NCBI RefSeq assembly: GCF_900070355.1
Contig: NZ_LN849456.1
Coordinates: 2,232,001 to 2,296,000, forward strand
Direction of reading: 5' to 3'
Length of the DNA: 64,000 nucleotides
Source of the DNA: Devriesea agamarum
GTDB taxonomy: Bacteria > Actinomycetota > Actinomycetes > Actinomycetales > Dermabacteraceae
Every line of letters starts with the position of its first letter. Position 1 is the first letter of the stretch. The position numbers and the translations under genes were made by a program. The notes beneath the pieces were generated by a model. That model did no database searches, was not told the origin of the DNA, and worked only from the letters and a program-made list of their open reading frames with translations. Shown piece after piece: positions 1 through 7,754 of this stretch.

Positions 1-763
1 TCTCGGGCGGCAGTGTCATCAGCGACGCAGTGGCCCGGTAACCCCCGGCCATGGTCCAGGCTGTTTCCACCACCGGGCACAGCAAAGGGTTCAGGCCCGC
101 CTGCGAAATCACCTCGATAAAGGCAGCCTCGCGCCGGTCGGCCGCTAAGCAGGTGTGGCCCTGCAACATGGCGATCCGACGATGACCGAGCTGAGTTAAG
201 TGCTCAACTGCGTCCCGGGCGCCGCGTTCGTCATCGGGTGTGACCGTGGGAATCACTCGGCCTTGAGCGGCCTCAGCTTCGGCCGCCAGGGCAGTGGGAA
301 AGCAGTTGAGCAGAACCAACGGTTCCTGGCGCATCACCGCCGGGGGAGTGACGGCATCCAGGCTCACGGTCACGAAAATTAACGCGTCAACCATGCGGTC
401 GAGCAATGCGCCCGCGGCACGGTCCGGACTATCGTCAACTGCCACATCCGACAGCAGCGTCATATAGCCCTGGCGGGAGGCTTCAGCCATGGCACCGCGC
501 AGCATCAACCCGGCAAACGGTGAGGTGGTGACCCGGTCGGTGATGACGCCGATAGTGCGGGTGCATGAATCGCGCAGCGCCATGGCCACACTGTTACGGC
601 GATATCCGAGGCGGGCTGCCACGGTGAGGACGCGCTCGCGCGTGGCGTTGCCGACCTCCCCGTCGGCTCGACCGTTTAACACCAGGGAGACCACTGTGCG
701 AGAAACTCCGGCCGCTTGGGCGACGTCCATCGTGGTCACGCGCCGCTTGGAAGAGGTTGCCAT
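1..763 (-). CDS. LacI-family transcriptional regulator, C-terminus cut off by the window edge
   Basis: The frame is open from an ATG at 763-761 down to base 2 (254 codons, no stop), so only the C-terminal part is missing. The N-terminus starts MATSSKRRVTTMDVAQAAGV and continues with SRTVVSLVLNG, the classic LacI helix-turn-helix plus hinge. It is followed by TIGVITDRVTTSPFAGLMLR, the start of the periplasmic-binding-protein-like effector domain. Such proteins repress sugar-utilisation genes and respond to a sugar or sugar phosphate. The regulated genes probably lie beyond the left edge, since the (+) neighbour encodes an LssY_C membrane protein and not sugar catabolism. A -10-like TATAAC on the minus strand at 800-795 would give a short 5' leader of about 25 nt. 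Confidence 0.93.
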   Translation of the reverse strand, partial: MATSSKRRVTTMDVAQAAGVSRTVVSLVLNGRADGEVGNATRERVLTVAARLGYRRNSVAMALRDSCTRTIGVITDRVTTSPFAGLMLRGAMAEASRQGYMTLLSDVAVDDSPDRAAGALLDRMVDALIFVTVSLDAVTPPAVMRQEPLVLLNCFPTALAAEAEAAQGRVIPTVTPDDERGARDAVEHLTQLGHRRIAMLQGHTCLAADRREAAFIEVISQAGLNPLLCPVVETAWTMAGGYRATASLMTLPPE

Positions 764-957
764 GCTTATTGTGCCTGTTGTGCCCGTCGTAGCTGTTATA
801 TCTGTTGTGTAGAGGGTTTCTGTGGGGTGTGTGCTATCTATCGTGTTCGGTCTGTCCTCCATCGGGGCGGTGTGCGTCGATCCCGTGGGTGACGGCGTGG
901 ACGCACGCGAGCAGAGACGGTGCGGCGTGCGGTGATCGGTCACCGTCCGATCCTTCC
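764..957. promoter_or_regulatory. Divergent promoter region between lacI-like gene and LssY_C gene
   Basis: Seen: TATAAC on the minus strand at 800-795 is a plausible -10 for the LacI-like gene, but no good -35 is visible. The 8-mer ctgttgtg occurs at 774-781 and 803-810, flanking this -10. A hairpin with 6-bp arms (CGGTGA/TCACCG, loop tcgg) lies at 930-945, just upstream of the ATG at 958. Inference: the direct repeats may be regulator contacts; no symmetric LacI operator was found. Confidence 0.35.
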
Positions 958-2499
958 ATGAATGAGGCCCGATACGATGTCAGGGTGCGTTTAGCAGGTT
1001 CCTCATCCCCTTCTGCTCCGCCGGTGCGTCGCCGTCGAGCCAAGCATTACTCCTCAAAGATTTCCGTGAAGTCCGCCGACCGCCGTCGACCACGGAAAGT
1101 TCCGGTTTATCACCATCCCACGCGCCGTGTTCGCAGCACCCGTCACTGGGAGTTTTATCCACTGTTAGACGCACTATTTGTGGCAGCGGCCGGGGCCATT
1201 ACGGTGTGGCTCGCAATTGTGTACCTACGCCAAGGTTTCTCGCTGTCGCCGACCAGGCTGCTGTACCTCCTGGTTTTTTGGGTGATGCTGTCATATCTCA
1301 CATTGCCTCGGCTGCATCAGGTGCTCACCTGGCTGTATTTGCCCGACTATTTTATTGGCCGCACCCGCACCTCAGACGGGGTGCTGGGGGACCCCGTGAA
1401 CCTGGCGATGGACGGCGATGAATGGGATATTCACGTGGCGATGCGGCGCGCTGGGTGGGTGCTTGCCGATGAGATCACCCTGCGTTCTAGCTGGAAAATG
1501 GCGATTTCAACCGTGTTTAGACGTTCCTACGCGGCAGCCCCGGTATCCTCTCTGTTCCTGTTCGGACGCAGACACGACTTTGCCTATCAGCAGGAAGTCG
1601 GCGGATCAACCACGCGTCGGCATCATGTTCGGTTTTGGCGGGTTCCCGATGGGTGGGTTCTGCCCGGCGGGCATAGGGCGCAGTGGTTGGCCGCTGGAAC
1701 CTTCGACCGCGCGGTCGGATTATCCATGTTTACCTTGCAAATCACCCATAAAATTGATGAAGACATCGATGTCGAACGCGACTACATCATCGACACCCTG
1801 CGCTACGCCGATCCCGAGGTGGAGGTGCGCACGATCAAGGACTTTTCGACCGCCTACCACGACCGCAACGGTGGCGGGGACCGGTTGCGCACCGACGGGC
1901 ATTTGCCGGTTATCAACCTGACCGGCGCGAGTGAGCGTTCACAGGGGTCAACCGCGATGATGCTTCCCCGCCACCGCCCAACCGGAATCGCGGTGATTGG
2001 CAGCCGTACATTAGCGGTCCATCACAGCAACCGGCGAATCTCGGGCCATGTGCACGACGCGCTCGACAATGCGATCGACCACCACCTGCCGCCGCCCACG
2101 ATTGTCTTCACGGCCCTGCTTGCGATGCTCCAGGTGCTGGCTATCGCGGGAATGTGGATTGCCGGGAACCTCGACCTGGACCTGGACTCGATTGTGCAGG
2201 ACCTTGCGGTGTTGCTGCCGTCGGGCATTAGCTTTGCGTGGACCGGTATTGTGGCGACCGTCGTCGCCGCGGTCGCGTTGCTGCTGGTATTGGGCACAAT
2301 CGCTCGAAATCGCTGGTGTCGTTTGGGGTTGATGGCGCTCTACCTCGGTGATGCGGTGCTGCGGTTGGTCCTGATGTCGGGGCTGGATCGCAGCCAGATT
2401 CATCATTCAGAACTAGTCGGGGTCGGATTGTCGGCGATGGCTTTGATGGCGATCACCTCGGATGCGGCCCGACTGTGGGTGCGCACCCCGAGCGAATAG
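958..2499 (+). CDS. LssY C-terminal domain membrane protein
   Basis: 513 aa from the ATG at 958; the frame stays open upstream to about 805, but that part looks non-coding (Cys/Trp-rich, no family match). Residues 1-63 are very basic (SKISVKSADRRRPRKVP). Two membrane segments follow at about 68-90 and 100-116. The soluble LssY_C core spans about 145-345, with family blocks such as AMRRAGWVLADEITLRSSWK, APVSSLFLFGRRHDFAYQQE and RHHVRFWRVPDG, then HKIDEDIDVERDYII. Four more hydrophobic segments complete the C-terminus. LssY_C is often found fused to PAP2/DedA-like membrane enzymes; here it stands without them. Its function is not established. No clear Shine-Dalgarno sequence precedes 958, so the start is tentative. 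Confidence 0.82.
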   Translation: MNEARYDVRVRLAGSSSPSAPPVRRRRAKHYSSKISVKSADRRRPRKVPVYHHPTRRVRSTRHWEFYPLLDALFVAAAGAITVWLAIVYLRQGFSLSPTRLLYLLVFWVMLSYLTLPRLHQVLTWLYLPDYFIGRTRTSDGVLGDPVNLAMDGDEWDIHVAMRRAGWVLADEITLRSSWKMAISTVFRRSYAAAPVSSLFLFGRRHDFAYQQEVGGSTTRRHHVRFWRVPDGWVLPGGHRAQWLAAGTFDRAVGLSMFTLQITHKIDEDIDVERDYIIDTLRYADPEVEVRTIKDFSTAYHDRNGGGDRLRTDGHLPVINLTGASERSQGSTAMMLPRHRPTGIAVIGSRTLAVHHSNRRISGHVHDALDNAIDHHLPPPTIVFTALLAMLQVLAIAGMWIAGNLDLDLDSIVQDLAVLLPSGISFAWTGIVATVVAAVALLLVLGTIARNRWCRLGLMALYLGDAVLRLVLMSGLDRSQIHHSELVGVGLSAMALMAITSDAARLWVRTPSE

Positions 2500-2568
2500 A
2501 CCGGTTGCGTCGCTGCTGATGTCATCGTGTGGAGTCGATCCCGGTAACAGGGGAGCATAATCAAAAGC

Positions 2569-3063
2569 ATGAGCATTGTGATCGTCTATGCGAGCCACAC
2601 CGGTGCCACCCAGACCTTGGCCGAACGTTTAGCGGTGGTGCTTGCGGAGATGGGGTATGCCGCGGAAGCAATTGACGTTGAACGCGATCCCGATCCGGCG
2701 ACCTACGACGCGGTGGTGCTCGGCAGCGGGATCCGCATCGGTAAAATCGAAAAGAGCGCAAGCACCTGGGTATCTGCTCATCGCGACACCTTGGCTACGC
2801 GCCCGCTCGCCCTATTTACCTGTTCCGGTGGGGCGGTCGACCCGGACAATGATGACCCCGCGAAAATCCTGGCGAAAACAGCCAGCAAACTGCCGTCCGC
2901 CCCAGTCGCAACGGCTGCGTTTGCCGGGTGGATGTTGGCCGACAAGCTGACCTTGGCTGAGCGGGCAGTGCTCAAAGCCGTGGGCAGCCCGATGGGTGAT
3001 TTCAGAGATCTCGATGCGGTCGAGTCCTGGGGAAAAACTCTGCCCGCTTTGCTGGGAGTGTGA
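2569..3063 (+). CDS. Flavodoxin-domain protein (HemG/flavodoxin_5-like)
   Basis: 164 aa. The N-terminus MSIVIVYASHTGATQTLAER is a flavodoxin FMN-phosphate loop (T/S-x-T-G-x-T-type, here SHTGAT at residues 10-15). The second flavin-facing loop is VVLGSGIRIGKIEKSA (around 50-65), and LFTCSGGAVDP follows around residue 85. This arrangement, with GSGIRxGK, matches the flavodoxin_5/menaquinone-dependent protoporphyrinogen dehydrogenase (HemG) family more than electron-carrier flavodoxins. The protein would be cytoplasmic or membrane-peripheral. No heme genes lie nearby, so the HemG activity is uncertain. It is a stand-alone gene 69 bp after the LssY_C gene and may be co-transcribed with it. Confidence 0.88.
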   Translation: MSIVIVYASHTGATQTLAERLAVVLAEMGYAAEAIDVERDPDPATYDAVVLGSGIRIGKIEKSASTWVSAHRDTLATRPLALFTCSGGAVDPDNDDPAKILAKTASKLPSAPVATAAFAGWMLADKLTLAERAVLKAVGSPMGDFRDLDAVESWGKTLPALLGV

Positions 3064-3377
3064 TCCGCGAAAGCTGCGACGACTGGCGTTGCGGTCGGTG
3101 ACGGCGGGTGTGACGGACTCGCCAAAGCGTGTGAAAAGGTACGGATTCAGGTCACGACTCGGCCACGACGGTGGTCGTGGGTATGACAGATCCCTAGCAG
3201 CCCGGTAACCTCCCCTCACAGACTCATCCCAGGAAGGGGTGAGCGCCTTGGTCATGCCAGACAGTGAGTGAAACTCTCTGCTACGGGTGACCTGAGACGC
3301 TTTGAAGCCTGAGCCAGCACAGGGTTGATGACCACGTTGGCGTGGCCTTTGCTGACACGAACGAGGGGAAGTGCCCT
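3064..3377 (+). other. Leader/intergenic region before APC permease
   Basis: 314 bp without a credible gene. It contains G+C-rich runs and several possible weak hairpins. I compared it by eye with riboswitch cores that sometimes precede transporters and saw no convincing match. The only firm element is the Shine-Dalgarno-like GAGGGGAA at 3363-3370, about 7 nt before the ATG at 3378. Confidence 0.3.
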
Positions 3378-4811
3378 ATGACCACCCAGAAAACCTCGGC
3401 GGTAGCGCCCGAGGGACATGACGGAGGGGGCCTGAAAAAGGCGATTACCCCGGGACTATTACTACTCTTTATCGTCGGAGACATCCTCGGTACCGGCGTT
3501 TACGCGTTGACCGGTAAGGTCGCGGGTGAAGTTGGCGGTGCCGGCTGGGTACCGGTGATTATTGCGTTTACCGTCGCCATGATTTCGGCCCTGTCATATC
3601 TCGAAATGGTGACCAAATATCCGCAGGCCGCCGGAGCTGCGCTCTACGTGCACAAAGCCTTCGGTATTCACGTGCTGACCTTTATGGTGACGTTCGCCGT
3701 GCTGTGTTCAGGCATAACCTCGGCCTCCACCGCCTCGACATTCCTCGCAGATAACTTTTCTAAAGCCTTCCACCTGGATTGGGGCACCACCGAGGTGACC
3801 GCGGTGGCGATCGCATTCATTGTGATCGTGGCCCTGGTGAACCTGTGGGGCGTCGGCGAGTCGGTGAAAGTAAATGTTGTCCTCACCCTCATCGAACTTT
3901 CCGGTTTGGTCCTCGTGGTCCTGGTCGGGTTTATTGCCATCGGAGAAGGAAAAGCTGACTTCTCCCGCACCGTGGTCTTTGAAACCCCTGGCGACAAATC
4001 AATGTTCCTAGGGATCGTTGGAGCGACCGCTCTGGCCTTCTTCTCCATGGTTGGCTTCGAGGATTCGGTCAACATGGCGGAGGAAACCCAGGACCCGGTC
4101 AAAACGTTCCCGCGCATGCTGATCGGCGGCCTGTCGCTGACCGGTGTGGTCTACGTGCTGGTGTCCATCACCGCGGTGGCTATTGTTCCGGTCGGAAAGC
4201 TCACCGAATCGTCCACGCCCCTGCTTGAGGTCGTGCACGCGGGCGCTCCCAACCTGCCAATTGACGATATTTTCCCGTTCATCTCCATGTTCGCTGTGGC
4301 AAATACGGCGCTGATCAACATGATGATGGCCTCCCGCTTGCTGTACGGCATGGCTCGCCAGGATGTTCTGCCCCGGTTCCTCGGTGCGGTGCTGCCGGGG
4401 CGCCGCACCCCGTGGACAGCCGTCGTGTTCTCTACCGTCCTCGCCATCGGCCTGATCTGGACGGTGAAGAATGCGATGGGTTCTGCCACCTCCGGGGCCC
4501 TGGGTGGAACCACCGCGCTGCTCCTGCTCGCTGTGTTCGCGCTGGTGAACATCGCTGTGCTGGTGAACCGGCGGGATAAGGTCAGCCACCGTCATTTCCG
4601 GACCCCGAGCGCGCTGCCGATTATCGGCGCCATCACCTCATTCGCTCTGGTGGGTCCGTGGGCGCAGAAGACCATCAACTACCAAATAGCCGGGGTGCTG
4701 CTCGGAATCGGTTTTGTTCTGTGGCTGATCACCTATCTGTACAACAGCCTGGTGCGTGCGCATCGCACACGAATCCGGCACCCCGAGGATCTCGACTTCG
4801 ACCGTGAATAG
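3378..4811 (+). CDS. APC-superfamily amino acid permease
   Basis: 477 aa starting at ATG 3378 behind the SD-like gaggggaa; this start gives MTTQKTSAVAPEGHD before the first membrane helix. About twelve hydrophobic helices are visible. The first helix carries LLLFIVGDILGTGVYALTGK, the unwound helix-1 substrate motif (G-x-G-V/I-x) of the amino acid-polyamine-organocation family. GFEDSVNMAEETQDPVKTFP around residues 225-245 is the helix-6 to loop signature. Family members import amino acids with protons or exchange them; the substrate cannot be told from sequence. A universal stress protein gene follows 76 bp downstream, a common pairing with such permeases, and suggests coupling of uptake to energy status. 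Confidence 0.93.
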   Translation: MTTQKTSAVAPEGHDGGGLKKAITPGLLLLFIVGDILGTGVYALTGKVAGEVGGAGWVPVIIAFTVAMISALSYLEMVTKYPQAAGAALYVHKAFGIHVLTFMVTFAVLCSGITSASTASTFLADNFSKAFHLDWGTTEVTAVAIAFIVIVALVNLWGVGESVKVNVVLTLIELSGLVLVVLVGFIAIGEGKADFSRTVVFETPGDKSMFLGIVGATALAFFSMVGFEDSVNMAEETQDPVKTFPRMLIGGLSLTGVVYVLVSITAVAIVPVGKLTESSTPLLEVVHAGAPNLPIDDIFPFISMFAVANTALINMMMASRLLYGMARQDVLPRFLGAVLPGRRTPWTAVVFSTVLAIGLIWTVKNAMGSATSGALGGTTALLLLAVFALVNIAVLVNRRDKVSHRHFRTPSALPIIGAITSFALVGPWAQKTINYQIAGVLLGIGFVLWLITYLYNSLVRAHRTRIRHPEDLDFDRE

Positions 4812-4887
4812 CGCTTACGCAGCATCGTCGAGAATTATGCATGAGAATGACCGTGGCAAGAGTTGCTGAGCTCGTGAGGAGTGCCTA

Positions 4888-5292
4888 GTGAAGATCCTTG
4901 TGGGATATGTTCCCACCCATACCGGCCAAGCTGCCCTGGAATATGCGATTCAGGAAGCGCAAGACAAACACGCGAGCTTGATCGTGGTCGCGTCCCAGCA
5001 GGCGCTCGAACGAAACCGGTCCAAAACCGTGGAACCGGGGATTCCGCTTGCGGAACGGCTTGCCGCCTCCGGGTTACAGCACGAAATCCGCGAGGTGCCG
5101 CGGCGCGATGACCCGGCTGACGACATCCTCGAAACAGCTGAAGACATTGAGCCCGACCTGCTGGTGATCGGAATGCGTAAGCGCACCCCGATCGGGAAGA
5201 TGCTGCTCGGTTCCACGGCGCAGCGGGTGCTGATGGAGTCGCCCTGCCCGGTGGTATCGGTGAAGCCCGGACAGGTGCCCGTCCAGAAATAA
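4888..5292 (+). CDS. Universal stress protein (UspA family)
   Basis: 134 aa from GTG 4888, preceded by the SD-like GTGAGGAG at 4874-4881. The fold order beta1-alpha1 is visible in MKILVGYVPTHTGQAALEYA. The ATP-binding signature G-x(2)-x-x(9)-G-(S/T) is present as GMRKRTPIGKMLLGSTAQ near residues 93-110, followed by SPCPVVSVKPG at the end. This makes it an ATP-binding type Usp, single-domain and close to the usual 140 aa. Usps bind nucleotides and modulate stress survival. It sits downstream of the permease and is probably co-transcribed with it. Confidence 0.93.
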   Translation: MKILVGYVPTHTGQAALEYAIQEAQDKHASLIVVASQQALERNRSKTVEPGIPLAERLAASGLQHEIREVPRRDDPADDILETAEDIEPDLLVIGMRKRTPIGKMLLGSTAQRVLMESPCPVVSVKPGQVPVQK

Positions 5293-5445
5293 GGTCACGG
5301 GCGGGATTTAACGCAGCGTTCACGGAGGAGACGACGACCCGTCATATCCCGGTGTCAGGGTGGTCGGCGACACAGCGTGCAAAGGCGGAGGCGCACAACG
5401 GTCGATCCGCCTTTGCACCGTCATCCCCATGACGAAAGGTCCCCC

Positions 5446-7509
5446 GTGAACCCCCTGCCTCCTCTGCCGATGCTCGGCCACACCCGCGGAAAGCGGTCGC
5501 CCATCACGTGTGCGCTCAAATGCGATAACGCCTGTGACAAACCCGCCTGCAATACCTCCTCCAACGAGTATTTCCGCGACATCGCTGAGGCTGCTCTGAG
5601 TCGCCGTGTACTGATGGGTGCCGGGGCGGCGGGAGCGCTCGCCCTCGCGCTGAACCTGCCAGGTTCAACCCCCTCCGCGCAGGCAGCCGGTTCCAGTGCG
5701 CTCGGAGTCGACCAGGCCCGCCTAGGCCACAGAGGATTGAGCAGCCCGGGCGGCACACCGCTGCGCTTTGCCCCGATTGCGCCCGTGCCCGCGGAGACCG
5801 ACCGGTTCATCACCCCACCCGGATTCGCATGGCGTCCGGTGATCCGCTGGGGCGACCCGCTGTTCCACGACTCCCCGGAGTTCGATCCCGACCACCAAAG
5901 TGCTGAGGCGCAGCGGATGCAGTTCGGATACAACAACGATTACACCGAAATTCAAGAAGTTCCCGGTTCGCGCGGCCGCCGGGCACTCATGTTCGTCAAC
6001 CACGAATACACCAACGAAAACATCATGTTTCCCGACGATATGCCGGCTGACCAGAAGGCCCGCATCGGGATGGAAGCGCACGGCCTCACCGTCGTCGAAA
6101 TCGCCCGCAAGAATCGCCGCTCTCCGTACTCGTACGTGCGCGGCGCGAAGCTCAACCGGCGCTTTGTCAGCGACACCACCTACCGGCTGACCGGACCCGC
6201 CGCCGGGCATCCGCTGCTGCGGACCGTCCAGGACCCGGGCGGACGCACCGTGCACGGAACCTTCGGTAACTGCTCCGGCGGTCTCACGCCGTGGGGAACC
6301 TTCCTCGCAGGGGAAGAAAACTTCAACGGTTACTTCGTCACGAATGGAACCAGCGCAGAAGACAAGCGGTATGGCCTCACCTCAGAGCCCACAGTCCGCG
6401 GCTGGGAAAAAGTAGAGGACCGTTTCGACACCCGTAAAGCTGGCTACGAAAACGAGAAGAATCGATTCGGTTGGATTGTGGAAGTAGATCCGTGGGACCC
6501 CACATCCACCCCGCGCAAGCACACCAGCCTGGGGCGCTTTAAACACGAAGGAGCCAATGTCATCATCGCCAAAGACGGTCGAGTGGTGGCCTATTCGGGC
6601 GATGACGAACGCTTCGACTACCTGTATAAATTCGTGTCCAGAGCGAAATATCGACCGCATGACCGGGCACATAACCTCACCCTGCTCGAAGAGGGAGATC
6701 TCTACGTCGCGAAGTTCTTCGGTGACTCTCCCGCCTCAGAAATTGACGGTTCAGGAACCGTGCCCTCCGATGGTCGATTCGATGGGTACGGCTGCTGGTT
6801 GCCGCTGGTCGTCGGCGGAAAATCGGCGGTTCCGGGAATGAGCGTTGCCGAAGTGTTGGTCAACACCCGGCTCGCCGCCGACAAGGTTGGACCCACCAAA
6901 ATGGATCGGTGCGAAGATGTGGAACCGTCCCTGCATTCGGGTCGGGTGTATGTGGCCTGTACGAACAACACCGACCGCGGAAAAGACGGGAAAGCGGGCC
7001 CGGACGAAGTGAATCCGAGAGCGCGCAACCGCGACGGTCACGTCGTGGAAATCGACGAACGTGGAAACCACAGTTCGCAGCGATTTGCCTGGAACCTGCT
7101 GCTGGTGTGCGGAGATCCAACGAAAAATAACAGCACCTATTTCGGTGGATTCCCCTCCGATCAGGTGTCACCGATTTCCTGTCCGGACAACCTCACCTTC
7201 GACTCCGTGGGCAACCTGTGGATCTCCACCGACGGGGCACCATCGACCATGGGATATTGCGACGGACTATTCCGAGTCACCCTGCACGGACACCAACGGG
7301 GTCGGGTCGAACAGTTCATCTCGGTTCCCCGGGAAGCAGAAACCTGCGGACCCGTCGTGCGAGACCAGGACCGCACCGCATTCGTCGCGGTGCAGCATCC
7401 GGGTGAAAACGGTACCTGGGACGATCAACGCTCCTATTTCCCCGACTACGACGGCACCCTGCCGCGCCCAGCGGTCGTCCAGATCTATCCCCGCCGCGGT
7501 CGGAATTAA
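5446..7509 (+). CDS. PhoX-family phosphatase (DUF839), Tat-exported
   Basis: 687 aa from GTG 5446, with SD-like GAAAGGT at 5434-5440. Residues 1-50 hold the conserved actinobacterial PhoX leader with four cysteines (C22, C26, C30, C35: CALKCDNACDKPAC). The twin-arginine signal SRRVLMGAGAAGALALAL (R53/R54) and a likely cut after PSAQA near residue 80 follow. The mature part shows PhoX blocks: GYNNDYTEI, FVNHEYTNEN, GTFGNCSGGLTPWGTFLAGE and ARNRDGHVVEI. PhoX enzymes release phosphate outside the cell using a Ca/Fe cofactor. Related DUF839 proteins can be inactive, so activity is an inference. The gene appears monocistronic. Confidence 0.93.
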   Translation: MNPLPPLPMLGHTRGKRSPITCALKCDNACDKPACNTSSNEYFRDIAEAALSRRVLMGAGAAGALALALNLPGSTPSAQAAGSSALGVDQARLGHRGLSSPGGTPLRFAPIAPVPAETDRFITPPGFAWRPVIRWGDPLFHDSPEFDPDHQSAEAQRMQFGYNNDYTEIQEVPGSRGRRALMFVNHEYTNENIMFPDDMPADQKARIGMEAHGLTVVEIARKNRRSPYSYVRGAKLNRRFVSDTTYRLTGPAAGHPLLRTVQDPGGRTVHGTFGNCSGGLTPWGTFLAGEENFNGYFVTNGTSAEDKRYGLTSEPTVRGWEKVEDRFDTRKAGYENEKNRFGWIVEVDPWDPTSTPRKHTSLGRFKHEGANVIIAKDGRVVAYSGDDERFDYLYKFVSRAKYRPHDRAHNLTLLEEGDLYVAKFFGDSPASEIDGSGTVPSDGRFDGYGCWLPLVVGGKSAVPGMSVAEVLVNTRLAADKVGPTKMDRCEDVEPSLHSGRVYVACTNNTDRGKDGKAGPDEVNPRARNRDGHVVEIDERGNHSSQRFAWNLLLVCGDPTKNNSTYFGGFPSDQVSPISCPDNLTFDSVGNLWISTDGAPSTMGYCDGLFRVTLHGHQRGRVEQFISVPREAETCGPVVRDQDRTAFVAVQHPGENGTWDDQRSYFPDYDGTLPRPAVVQIYPRRGRN

Positions 7510-7754
7510 AGGGCGTCATGACAAGGCCGGGCCGAAGACCAGAAAGATAAGCTGGGAAACGCGGCGCAAATATTTCTCCGAAAAGAAGGGATGCGACAGT
7601 AGGTAAGGGTCGGGACCGGGAATATCGCGCTAAACAGAGTGCCTTTTAGTGAAGCAGTGCACGTTCACAACCGGCAAACCTTGGGGTTGAGCAGCGCTGA
7701 TCGGTACACTGGCCCGCATGGTTCCCACCCCACATCGTCAGGCTGATTGAGCTC
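7510..7754 (+). promoter_or_regulatory. Leader of mrp operon with possible promoter and 10-codon upstream ORF
   Basis: A -10-like TACACT lies at 7705-7710 with a weak -35-like TTGGGG 18 bp upstream (7681-7686). An ATG at 7718, about where such a promoter would start transcription, opens a 10-codon frame (MVPTPHRQAD) that stops at 7748-7750, four bases before the mrpA ATG. mrpA itself has no visible Shine-Dalgarno sequence, so coupling through this short frame is possible. This is inference from position only. Confidence 0.4.

Noticed and set aside
3064-3377. A riboswitch-type leader before the APC permease gene.
   Set aside because: No known riboswitch core could be recognised, and no strong terminator-like hairpin precedes the start; a covariance-model (Infernal/Rfam) search would be needed.
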